A stretch of DNA of 6,043 nucleotides from JBEGTT01 sp041179245 (GTDB taxonomy: Bacteria > Pseudomonadota > Gammaproteobacteria > Burkholderiales > Rhodocyclaceae): the NCBI GenBank assembly GCA_041179245.1, contig JBEGTT010000086.1, positions 1-6,043 on the forward strand, given 5' to 3'. Positions 1 through 5,904 of the stretch are shown here, one piece after another (position 1 is the stretch's first letter; each line of letters begins with the position of its first letter). The notes beneath the pieces are model-generated. The model was not told the origin of the DNA and made no database searches. It saw only the letters and a list, made by a program, of their open reading frames with translations. The translations under genes were made by a program, and so were the position numbers.

Positions 1-131
1 AGTGTGTTGGCCCCATCACTAAGTTCAAGTTGATTCTTTGAAATACCATTAAACGTATTGATTACACGTTGATTTGTTGCATTGATAAGCAGTGATGGGA
101 ATTGATTTTTAAGCTGAGTTAGGAAAGTCAT
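1..131 (-). CDS. possible 5' end of an unrecognised leftward gene (partial)
   Basis: Reading leftward from an ATG at 131-129, the frame stays open to the window edge for 43 codons. The product begins MTFLTQLKNQF and is mostly polar, rich in Asn, Gln, Thr and Leu. The same frame is also open upstream from 200 to 132, where it would encode an amphipathic stretch (FLLVLDALKRLL), but no ATG, GTG or TTG occurs there and a TAA sits at 203-201. Either the gene starts at 131 without a clear Shine-Dalgarno, or an older start has been lost. A perfect TATAAT lies on this strand at 219-214, which supports leftward transcription. I do not recognise the family. The stretch is short enough to be open by chance, so the call is tentative. 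Confidence 0.35.
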   Translation of the reverse strand, partial: MTFLTQLKNQFPSLLINATNQRVINTFNGISKNQLELSDGANT

Positions 132-213
132 GTGGATGTCGGCATCTTGTGTTTTAAGGAGTCGTTTTAAGGCGTCTAAAACGAGCAGGAAGTGATATTT
201 TTACCTTGGCTGT

Positions 214-219
214 ATTATA
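214..219 (-). promoter_or_regulatory. candidate leftward -10 box (TATAAT)
   Basis: The minus strand reads TATAAT, an exact sigma-70 -10 hexamer. No good -35 hexamer lies 16-18 bp upstream; that place is taken by the dyad at 227-247. The start of transcription would fall near 207, giving a leader of about 75 nt to the ATG at 131. A weak -35 combined with a dyad suggests a regulated promoter, but this is inference from spacing alone. Confidence 0.4.
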
Positions 220-226
220 GCGATCC

Positions 227-247
227 CTTGGGAATCAAATTCCCGAG
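227..247. repeat. dyad symmetry / short hairpin between the leftward -10 and mltG
   Basis: GGGAAT at 230-235 is followed by CAA and then its exact reverse complement ATTCCC at 239-244. As RNA the stem extends to nine pairs (227-235 with 239-247, one of them G-U) around a three-base loop. No T-run follows on either strand, so it is not a standard terminator. It covers the expected -35 region of the leftward promoter and lies about 50 bp upstream of mltG, so it could be an operator. The rest of 132-297 shows only a weak TATATT at 264-269 as a possible rightward -10 for mltG, without a convincing -35. Confidence 0.4.
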
Positions 248-297
248 TGTTTATGCAACACACTATATTTGACCGCTATTTCTGACACAGGTTCTTG

Positions 298-1299
298 ATG
301 CGCTTGTTTTTCATTTTTAAACGCCTAGCCATGCTGGTTTTGGTGCTTGGGCTATCCATTATTGGCGGGATTTTTTGGTGGGCGACAACCCCATTGGGAT
401 TTCCTGAATCAATCGTTGATTTTCGGGTACTGCCGGGAAGTTCGGTACGTCAGGCGGTTACGCAAATGAATCAGGCTGGCCTCGGTATAGAGCCAAACCT
501 GACCTTGCTGGGCATTCGGTTCGTGGGAATTGACAATAAGCTCAAGGCCGGAACTTACAGCGTAAAGGCCGGCTCAAGCCCACTTGATGTGCTGACGATG
601 CTGAAGAATGGGGATATTTCACTAGTTGAACTGCGCTTCCCAGAGGGGTGGAGTTTGCAGCAATGGCTGCAATATCTAGCGAATCAAGCCGATATTGAGC
701 ATGACTTAGTGGGTTTGCCAACATCCGAAATCAGCAAACGAATTGGGATCAACCTCCAAAATCCGGAGGGATTCTTTTTTCCTGATACCTACAAAGTTGA
801 TAAACATGCTTCGGACAGCGAGGTACTGCGAAAGGCTTACCGGATACAACAGGATAAATTGATGGCAGCGTGGAAAAAGCGAGCGCCAGATTTGCCCTAT
901 AAAACACCCTACGAAGCCCTTACGATGGCTTCAATCGTTGAAAAAGAAACGGGTAGGGCAGAAGACCGAACACGAGTCGCCGCTGTTTTTGTGAATCGAC
1001 TACGTTCCGGTATGCGCCTACAAACTGATCCCACGGTCATTTATGGGATGGGTGAAAGTTTTGATGGGAATATTCGTAAGGCCGACTTGTTGCGAGATAC
1101 ACCGTACAACACCTATACCCGTTCAGGTTTGCCGCCCACCCCTATTACCATGCCGGGTTTAGCTTCGATTGAGGCGGCACTGCATCCAGCGGAAGAAGAT
1201 ATCTACTATTTCGTCGCTCGCGGTGATGGCAGCAGTCAATTTTCACGCACACTGGCTGAACACAATGCGGCGGTTGTCCGCTATCAGCTTAAGCACTGA
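298..1299 (+). CDS. mltG: endolytic murein transglycosylase MltG (YceG family)
   Basis: MltG is an inner-membrane lytic transglycosylase that cuts nascent peptidoglycan strands internally and is thought to set glycan length by ending polymerisation. The protein is 333 aa, close to E. coli MltG (340). Residues about 10-28 form one N-terminal membrane segment after basic residues, leaving the rest in the periplasm. A LysM-like region (about 38-95) is followed by the catalytic domain with the signature ASIVEKETG; Glu215 is the expected catalytic acid. The conserved LQTDPTVIYGMG is at 241-252. The ATG at 298 is chosen over the TTG at 295 because AGG at 289-291 lies 6 nt upstream. It is the first gene of the rightward cluster. 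In many relatives pabC precedes it, but all three rightward frames before it are closed by early stops, so no such gene is adjacent here. Confidence 0.95.
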   Translation: MRLFFIFKRLAMLVLVLGLSIIGGIFWWATTPLGFPESIVDFRVLPGSSVRQAVTQMNQAGLGIEPNLTLLGIRFVGIDNKLKAGTYSVKAGSSPLDVLTMLKNGDISLVELRFPEGWSLQQWLQYLANQADIEHDLVGLPTSEISKRIGINLQNPEGFFFPDTYKVDKHASDSEVLRKAYRIQQDKLMAAWKKRAPDLPYKTPYEALTMASIVEKETGRAEDRTRVAAVFVNRLRSGMRLQTDPTVIYGMGESFDGNIRKADLLRDTPYNTYTRSGLPPTPITMPGLASIEAALHPAEEDIYYFVARGDGSSQFSRTLAEHNAAVVRYQLKH

Positions 1300-1317
1300 A
1301 CAAGAATTGAGGTTTTT

Positions 1318-1929
1318 ATGGCGACAGGCAAATTTATTACGTTTGAAGGCATTGATGGCGCTGGAAAAAGCAGCCATGTCAGTTGGTTTGCAGAAACACT
1401 ACGCCACCGAGGCTTGGTGGTTCATCAAACCCGCGAACCGGGTGGAACGCCTTTAAGCGAGAAGATTCGGGAACTGGTGCTCAATGAGGAAATGCATCTT
1501 GAAACCGAAGCGCTGTTGATGTTTGCGGCTCGTCGGGAACATCTAGCCAAGCTGATTGAACCCGCACTAGCCAAGGGGGAATGGGTTGTGTGTGACCGAT
1601 TTACCGATGCCAGTTTTGCCTACCAGAGCGGGGGTAGGGGACTGGATAAACACAAGTTAGCGACATTGGAGTCTTGGGTGCACGCTCACCGGCAACCCGA
1701 TTTAACCCTGCTATTTGATTTGCCCTGCGAAGTAGCGCGAGAGCGTATTGCCCTGAGTCAGCGCAACTTGGATCGGTTTGAACAGGAACGTGCCCAATTT
1801 CACGAACGGGTTCGGCAAGCCTACCTTGAAAGAGCGCATAACCATCCTGAGAGAATCAAGGTAATCCCCGCAGATCAATCGCTCGACAATGTTACCAAGT
1901 CGCTTGAAAAAATCATTGCAACATTATGA
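1318..1929 (+). CDS. tmk: thymidylate kinase
   Basis: This cytoplasmic kinase phosphorylates dTMP to dTDP using ATP, an essential step in dTTP supply. The 203-aa product has a P-loop GIDGAGKS at residues 11-18, the substrate-binding TREPGG at 38-43, and the CDRF motif with Asp93-Arg94 followed by a Tyr/Gln/Gly-rich segment that contacts the base. An Arg-rich LID-like region (RNLDRFEQER) lies in the C-terminal third. Length is near the family norm (E. coli 213). GAGG at 1309-1312 sits 5 nt before the ATG. It starts 18 nt after mltG, and its stop overlaps the holB start as ATGA, so holB translation is probably coupled to it. An 18-nt gap and a 4-nt overlap argue for one mRNA. Confidence 0.96.
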   Translation: MATGKFITFEGIDGAGKSSHVSWFAETLRHRGLVVHQTREPGGTPLSEKIRELVLNEEMHLETEALLMFAARREHLAKLIEPALAKGEWVVCDRFTDASFAYQSGGRGLDKHKLATLESWVHAHRQPDLTLLFDLPCEVARERIALSQRNLDRFEQERAQFHERVRQAYLERAHNHPERIKVIPADQSLDNVTKSLEKIIATL

Positions 1930-2993
1930 TTAATATAGAAATCCTGCATGCAGCTATTTGGCAACAGCTTCAAGACCGTCGGCGGCAATTGCCACATGCC
2001 TTGTTGCTAACCGGCCATGCTGGCATTGGGAAGTTTGATCTTGCCAGATTGTTTGTGGCGGGTTTGTTGTGTGAAAGCCCTCATTCGAATGGCACGGCGT
2101 GTGGCGTTTGCCAAGCTTGCCATTGGCTGAGTCAGGGAAATCACCCGGATTTTCGGATGCTCATTCCTGAGCACCTGCAAAAGATATTAGGAAGTCCCGT
2201 CACCGAAGATGAGGTCAAAGAATCGGGGGCGGAGAAGACTGAAAAGAAGGCTAGTCAGCAGATCACCATTGAGCAAATTCGTGCCCTTGATGGTTTTCTG
2301 TCGGTTGGGACACATCGGCAAGGTTTGCGCGTCATTTTGGTTTACCCAGCCGAAGCCATGAACCGCAATACGGCAAATGCTATTCTCAAATCACTTGAAG
2401 AACCACCTCCATCAACCTTGTTTTTACTCGTTTCTTCTGATGGAAATACACTTCTTCCAACCATTCGAAGCCGTTGCCAAACGCTTCATGTACCCATGCC
2501 AGAACATGCCCAAGCGGTAAGCTTTGTTACCCGTGTAGGCGGGGTTTCCGAGAAACTGGCATCGGCTAGTCTGTCGTTAAGTGGTGGCGCGCCTTTACTG
2601 GCGGTTGATTTGGCGCAGCACTTGGAAGGGTCGTGGCGCCAAGGGCTTTTTAACGAGCTAGCCAAAGGTGGGCAGATAGATGTGTTTGCCGTCGCCGCTG
2701 ATCTGGACAAAGCTTTTCGGGAAACCAAGGAAGCCGCTGCTTTGCGCCAAACGGTCGATTGGGTACAAAAATGGGTTCTCGATCTTTCTTTGGCTTGCCA
2801 ACAAACCCCAGCTAACTATTTCACTGGGCAGCAAGAAACCCTTAATCAACTTAAAAAATCTCTTTCACTCGCCAAGTTAGTCAGTTTTTATCGCCTGGTG
2901 CTTTTGCCGCTACGAAAAAGCTCAGAACACCCGGTGAATACGCGACTGTTTCTAGAGTCACTGCTTGCCCAATACCGTGCTTTATTTGCCTAA
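1926..2993 (+). CDS. holB: DNA polymerase III delta-prime subunit
   Basis: Delta-prime is the rigid stator of the clamp loader that places the beta sliding clamp on DNA. The 355-aa protein is AAA+-like. Residues 30-37 read GHAGIGKF: the P-loop lysine is kept but the following Ser/Thr is replaced by Phe, as expected for a subunit that does not hydrolyse ATP. Four cysteines (49, 59, 62, 65) form the zinc site, with the last three spaced CxxCxxC. The SRC motif is at 182-184 in IRSRCQT, the arginine finger that acts on a neighbouring ATPase subunit. The segment NAILKSLEEPP is a further family hallmark. A hydrophilic Glu/Lys-rich insert at about 90-111 is absent from E. coli HolB but is frequent in betaproteobacteria. 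The start overlaps the tmk stop by 4 nt and has no strong Shine-Dalgarno, which fits translational coupling. Confidence 0.95.
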   Translation: MINIEILHAAIWQQLQDRRRQLPHALLLTGHAGIGKFDLARLFVAGLLCESPHSNGTACGVCQACHWLSQGNHPDFRMLIPEHLQKILGSPVTEDEVKESGAEKTEKKASQQITIEQIRALDGFLSVGTHRQGLRVILVYPAEAMNRNTANAILKSLEEPPPSTLFLLVSSDGNTLLPTIRSRCQTLHVPMPEHAQAVSFVTRVGGVSEKLASASLSLSGGAPLLAVDLAQHLEGSWRQGLFNELAKGGQIDVFAVAADLDKAFRETKEAAALRQTVDWVQKWVLDLSLACQQTPANYFTGQQETLNQLKKSLSLAKLVSFYRLVLLPLRKSSEHPVNTRLFLESLLAQYRALFA

Positions 2994-3015
2994 AACCGAC
3001 GACAAAAACAACACC

Positions 3016-3795
3016 ATGCTGATTGACTCTCACTGCCACCTTGACTTCCCTGATCTCGTCTCACAACTACCAGCGTGCCTTGCCGCTATGCGGGCTAACA
3101 ACGTCCAAAGGGCGCTTTGTATCGCGGTAAATTTAGAGGATTTTCCCAAGGTTTTAGCCCTGGCTGAAAACCATGCCCATTTTTTTGCCAGCGTAGGTGT
3201 GCACCCGGAATACACCGACTGCAAGGAACCGACCGAGGACGATATTGTTGCCTTAGCTAATCACTCAAAAGTGGTGGCGATTGGTGAAACAGGGCTGGAT
3301 TACCACTGGCATCCGGATAAACCAGCCTGGCAAAAAGAGCGGTTTCGTACCCATATCAGGGCAGCCAAACGGTGCCATAAACCGCTCATCATCCATACTC
3401 GACAATCCGCTGAAGATACCTTGGAAATTTTGCAGGAGGAGGGGGCTACTGCGGTGGGCGGCATCATGCACTGCTTTACCGAAAACTGGGACGTTGCCCA
3501 AAAAGCCTTGGACCTGGGGTTTTATCTTTCTTTTTCCGGAATCGTGAGCTTCAAAAATGCAACGACGGTGAAAGAAGTCGCCAGCAAAACGCCCCTAGAT
3601 CGCTTGCTTATTGAAACGGATTCACCTTATTTGGCACCCGTTCCCTATCGCGGAAAACTGAACCAACCGGCTTATGTTCGGCATGTAGCTGAGGCTATTG
3701 CCGATATACGTGGTATTTCACTAGCGGCGGTTGGCGAGGCAAGCAGCGAGAATTTTTTCCGGTTATTTCCAACAACAAGAACGATAGGAGCCTGA
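3016..3795 (+). CDS. tatD: TatD family metal-dependent hydrolase / DNase
   Basis: TatD proteins are TIM-barrel metalloenzymes of the amidohydrolase superfamily with 3'-5' exonuclease activity linked to DNA repair or turnover; the true substrate in this organism is not shown. From the ATG at 3016 the protein is 259 aa, matching E. coli TatD/YcfH size. Metal ligands are all visible: His6 and His8 in DSHCHLD, Glu91 in IGETGLDY, His127 in IIHTR, His152 in GIMHCF and Asp202 in IETDSPYLAP. The frame is open upstream to a TTG at 2965 inside holB, but that would add 17 residues before the conserved MLIDSHCHLD, so 3016 is preferred. No clear Shine-Dalgarno precedes it. It starts 22 nt after the holB stop, so reinitiation after holB is possible. 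The pilZ gene often found at this junction is absent. Confidence 0.93.
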   Translation: MLIDSHCHLDFPDLVSQLPACLAAMRANNVQRALCIAVNLEDFPKVLALAENHAHFFASVGVHPEYTDCKEPTEDDIVALANHSKVVAIGETGLDYHWHPDKPAWQKERFRTHIRAAKRCHKPLIIHTRQSAEDTLEILQEEGATAVGGIMHCFTENWDVAQKALDLGFYLSFSGIVSFKNATTVKEVASKTPLDRLLIETDSPYLAPVPYRGKLNQPAYVRHVAEAIADIRGISLAAVGEASSENFFRLFPTTRTIGA

Positions 3796-3799
3796 CCTG

Positions 3800-4552
3800 A
3801 TGACCCGTCCAAAAAGAAAATCGCTAGGTATTGCTTTAGTAACCGCTTTGGAAATTTTTTTAACGAGTCAATTGGCCATCGCTGGATCGTACGATGAACT
3901 GATCCAAGCCAGCAAAATGGGCGATATCCCTACCATGCACGCGCTGCTTAAGCGTGGACTAGACCCTAATTCCACAGACAAAGCAGGAAATAGCCTTCTG
4001 ACTATTGCCGCGACTGAAGGCAATGAAGCCCTGTTGAAAGTTTTGTTGGCGTACAAACCAAAACTTAATGGTCGTAATCAACATGGGGAAACAGCACTTC
4101 AACTTGCCGCCTACAAGGGCTACGAAGGCATTGTCTGGGAATTACTGGCAGCGGGAGCGCCAATGGATACACCTGGCTGGCCAGCGTTGATTTATGCCAC
4201 ATTCGCCGGTCACGAAAAAATTGTTGAGATGCTGCTAAATGCTGGCGCAGACAAAAATATCCAAGCCGAAAACGGGATGACTGCCTTGATGTTTGCCACC
4301 CAAAATGGCATGACTAATACCGTTCGTTTGTTGATAGCAGCAGGCGCAAACCCGGATATTTCGACTTTGCAAGGGGTTACGGCATACGGTCTGTCACTAA
4401 AAGCCAAAGACCCAGAAATTACCCGAATGCTTGATGAAGCATTGGGAAAATATCAGACTCGGGCAAGACTAGAGGCAGAGGAGAGGGCGGTTAAAGACAC
4501 CCAAGAAGATACCCAAGAAAGGCAAGGACCATCTCCTCAGTCGGCAAAATAG
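3800..4552 (+). CDS. exported ankyrin-repeat protein
   Basis: The 250-aa product begins with a basic N-terminus and a hydrophobic stretch ending AIA before Gly29, a good signal peptidase I site; a Glu at position 18 inside the hydrophobic core is unusual. The mature part is a stack of five ankyrin repeats (about 31-63, 64-96, 97-126, 127-159, 160-192) plus a partial sixth to about 216. Typical helix segments are seen, for example GHEKIVEMLLNAGAD and TALMFATQNG. The last 34 residues are highly charged and probably disordered. Ankyrin stacks bind other proteins; the partner cannot be told from sequence. A gene of this type after tatD is common in betaproteobacteria. It starts 4 nt after tatD with AGGAG at 3786-3790, so it belongs to the same transcript. 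A periplasmic location is predicted, not shown. Confidence 0.88.
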   Translation: MTRPKRKSLGIALVTALEIFLTSQLAIAGSYDELIQASKMGDIPTMHALLKRGLDPNSTDKAGNSLLTIAATEGNEALLKVLLAYKPKLNGRNQHGETALQLAAYKGYEGIVWELLAAGAPMDTPGWPALIYATFAGHEKIVEMLLNAGADKNIQAENGMTALMFATQNGMTNTVRLLIAAGANPDISTLQGVTAYGLSLKAKDPEITRMLDEALGKYQTRARLEAEERAVKDTQEDTQERQGPSPQSAK

Positions 4553-4565
4553 TGCAGCGCAACAT

Positions 4566-4582
4566 GGAAAAATTGGTTTTCC
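4566..4582. repeat. AT-rich inverted repeat upstream of fabI
   Basis: GGAAAA at 4566-4571 and TTTTCC at 4577-4582 are exact inverted copies around a five-base loop (ATTGG). The repeat lies between the ankyrin gene and fabI, directly upstream of the TATAAT at 4585-4590 and within the -35 to -10 spacer. It has too little GC and no following T-run to be a convincing terminator, so an operator or chance are the alternatives. Confidence 0.35.
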
Positions 4583-4584
4583 GA

Positions 4585-4590
4585 TATAAT
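4585..4590 (+). promoter_or_regulatory. candidate fabI -10 box (TATAAT)
   Basis: An exact TATAAT lies 30 nt upstream of the fabI ATG. Transcription would begin near 4597 and leave a leader of about 24 nt that contains the GGAG at 4612-4615. No good -35 hexamer is visible 16-18 bp upstream (the site reads ACATGG), so strength may depend on an activator, or readthrough from the upstream cluster may contribute. Confidence 0.5.
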
Positions 4591-4620
4591 CCACTCAGTT
4601 AAACAAGACCTGGAGTCATC

Positions 4621-5418
4621 ATGGGCTTTCTCGCCAACAAAAAAATTCTGATTACTGGCCTGCTTTCTAAGCATTCAATTGCCTATGGCATCGCCAAGGC
4701 TTGCCACCGTGAAGGTGCCGAGCTTGCTTTTACCTATCAGAACGAGCGTTTTATTGATCGCGTGTCTAAATTTGCTGCTGAATTCGATAGCAAACTCGTA
4801 TTTCAGTGCGATGTCTCTAGCGATGAAAGCATTAACTCGCTGTTCGTCCAGCTTGGTGAAGCATGGGATGGACTGGATGGCTTGGTTCATTCAATCGCCT
4901 TTGCACCATCTGAGTGTATTGAGGGTGATTTCTTGGATGGTATTACGCGTGAAAGTTTCCGTATTGCCCACGAAATTTCGTCCTACAGCTATCCTGCACT
5001 GGCCAAAGCTGCGCGTCCGATGATGAAGGGCCGTAACGGTGCCTTGTTGGCATTGTCGTATTTGGGCGCTGAACGCACGATGCCAAACTACAACACCATG
5101 GGTCTAGCCAAGGCCAGCCTTGAAGCTGCAACGCGTTATTTGGCATTTTGCCTTGGCCCTGAGGGCATTCGTGCCAATGCTATTTCCGCTGGCCCGATCA
5201 AAACCTTGGCTGCTTCAGGTATTGGTAATTTTGGCAAACTACTGTCCTACAACTCACACCATGCACCAATGCGTCGCAATGTCACGATTGATGAAGTGGG
5301 CAATGCAGCGGCGTTTATGCTATCCGATCTCGCCAGTGCAATTACTGCTGAAGTTCTGTATGTCGATGGCGGCATGCACTCGGTAGCACTTGGAAACTCA
5401 GATCCTTTGCCGGCTTGA
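4621..5418 (+). CDS. fabI: enoyl-[acyl-carrier-protein] reductase (NADH), FabI
   Basis: FabI performs the last step of each round of type II fatty acid elongation, reducing trans-2-enoyl-ACP with NADH. The 265-aa protein is an atypical short-chain dehydrogenase very similar to E. coli FabI (262 aa). The nucleotide-binding loop GLLSKHSIA is at 13-21. The active-site pair is Tyr147 in LSYLGAER and Tyr157 in YNTMGLAK, with Lys164 completing the FabI Tyr-(Xaa)6-Lys pattern. NAISAGPIKTLAASGI, the loop that covers the substrate, is intact. Position 93 in HSIAFAP is Ala, where E. coli has the Gly93 known as a diazaborine and triclosan resistance site; Ala is common in other FabI proteins, so no resistance is implied. 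GGAG at 4612-4615 is 5 nt before the ATG. It appears to be transcribed from its own promoter and ends at the hairpin at 5439-5468. Confidence 0.97.
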   Translation: MGFLANKKILITGLLSKHSIAYGIAKACHREGAELAFTYQNERFIDRVSKFAAEFDSKLVFQCDVSSDESINSLFVQLGEAWDGLDGLVHSIAFAPSECIEGDFLDGITRESFRIAHEISSYSYPALAKAARPMMKGRNGALLALSYLGAERTMPNYNTMGLAKASLEAATRYLAFCLGPEGIRANAISAGPIKTLAASGIGNFGKLLSYNSHHAPMRRNVTIDEVGNAAAFMLSDLASAITAEVLYVDGGMHSVALGNSDPLPA

Positions 5419-5438
5419 AGCAGTAACTCAAAGCGTAC

Positions 5439-5468
5439 AAGTTGGAGCTGCGAAAGTGGCTCCAACTT
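5439..5468 (+). terminator. hairpin after fabI, probable terminator
   Basis: A perfect 10-bp stem (5439-5448 with 5459-5468, AAGTTGGAGC and its complement) can extend inward by two G-U pairs and one C-G pair to a GAAA tetraloop at 5452-5455. It begins 20 nt after the fabI stop. What follows (TTATTCACCTTT) is only moderately T-rich, so termination may be incomplete, or the hairpin may protect the 3' end of the mRNA. The following stretch to 5572 contains no gene and no promoter I can name; it has an imperfect inverted repeat (5510-5550). Confidence 0.55.
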
Positions 5469-5572
5469 ATTCACCTTTACATTGAAAAGACCGCATCAAT
5501 TAGCACTGGAGTTAAACGAAATCGCACAAATTCCGCTTTTCGCTTAAACTTTTACCCAACGAGGGGGAAAAC

Positions 5573-5842
5573 ATGACCGCGATCACTTTTGACACACACG
5601 AAATCATTAAAGAACTGCAAGCCGGAGGGGTTGAACCAAGGCAGGCAGAAGCTATTGTTTCAGCCTTTAAGAAAACCCAAGAATCCGCAGAGCTGGCGAG
5701 CAAAAAAGACCTGATGGACATGAAGGCCGAGCTAAAGACGGAAATGGCAAGTAATAAGTTGGACTTGCTGAAATGGGCGTTTGCCATGCTGGCGGGACAA
5801 ACTGCGTTGATACTAACGATATTGCCCAAACTAATACACTAA
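5573..5842 (+). CDS. small membrane-anchored coiled-coil protein, CCDC90/DUF1640 type
   Basis: This 89-aa protein has the plan of bacterial relatives of mitochondrial CCDC90/MCUR1. A globular head opens with ITFDTHEIIKEL and contains the PRQAEAIVSAFKK helix (about 4-34). A charged helical stalk with heptad-like spacing follows (about 36-67, with ELASKKDLMDMKAELKTEM), then a C-terminal membrane anchor (about 68-84, rich in Leu, Ala and Ile). Such proteins are expected to trimerise and sit in the inner membrane with the head in the cytoplasm; their bacterial role is not established. The stalk is short for the family. A strong GAGGGGG at 5561-5567 precedes the ATG by 5 nt, and a good terminator follows the stop by 27 nt, so it is probably a single-gene unit. 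The family call rests on motif memory, not on a search. Confidence 0.8.
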   Translation: MTAITFDTHEIIKELQAGGVEPRQAEAIVSAFKKTQESAELASKKDLMDMKAELKTEMASNKLDLLKWAFAMLAGQTALILTILPKLIH

Positions 5843-5869
5843 TCAGCGACCAAACCAAAAGACGTAGCC

Positions 5870-5893
5870 AAGCCGGGAAATCCCGGCTTTTTT
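5870..5893 (+). terminator. intrinsic terminator of the CCDC90-type gene
   Basis: AAGCCGGG at 5870-5877 pairs with CCCGGCTT at 5882-5889 around an AAAT loop, and a run of six T (5888-5893) follows. This is a canonical rho-independent terminator for rightward transcription. It also separates the rightward gene from the convergent leftward gene end at 5905. Leftward there is no T-run directly after the stem, so it is probably one-directional. Confidence 0.9.
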
Positions 5894-5904
5894 ATGGGTA
5901 AAAA

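Noticed and set aside
269..274. TTGACC as a -35 box for mltG
   Set aside because: The matching -10 would fall on the mltG start codon, and no -10-like sequence is there.
295..297. TTG start for mltG one codon before the ATG
   Set aside because: The AGG at 289-291 is only 3 nt from the TTG but 6 nt from the ATG at 298, so the ATG is the better start.
1169..1456. Rightward 95-codon ORF bridging mltG and tmk
   Set aside because: It overlaps the conserved C-terminus of MltG and the P-loop region of Tmk in another frame and has no recognisable motif.
2015..2035. Idea that HolB is a working ATPase because of its P-loop
   Set aside because: The Ser/Thr after the P-loop lysine is Phe, and delta-prime subunits are known not to hydrolyse ATP.
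2965..3015. TTG-initiated N-terminal extension of tatD overlapping holB
   Set aside because: TatD proteins begin directly before the DSHCHLD metal motif; the 17 extra residues resemble no family segment and the TTG lacks a ribosome binding site.
4679..5023. Rightward 114-codon ORF inside fabI
   Set aside because: It is an out-of-frame shadow of the well-conserved FabI coding sequence.
5512..5829. Leftward 105-codon ORF covering the CCDC90-type gene
   Set aside because: It is longer than the rightward gene, but it has no ribosome binding site, its product has a Ser/Ala-rich composition typical of antisense translation, and the rightward frame matches a known protein plan with a strong ribosome binding site and terminator.
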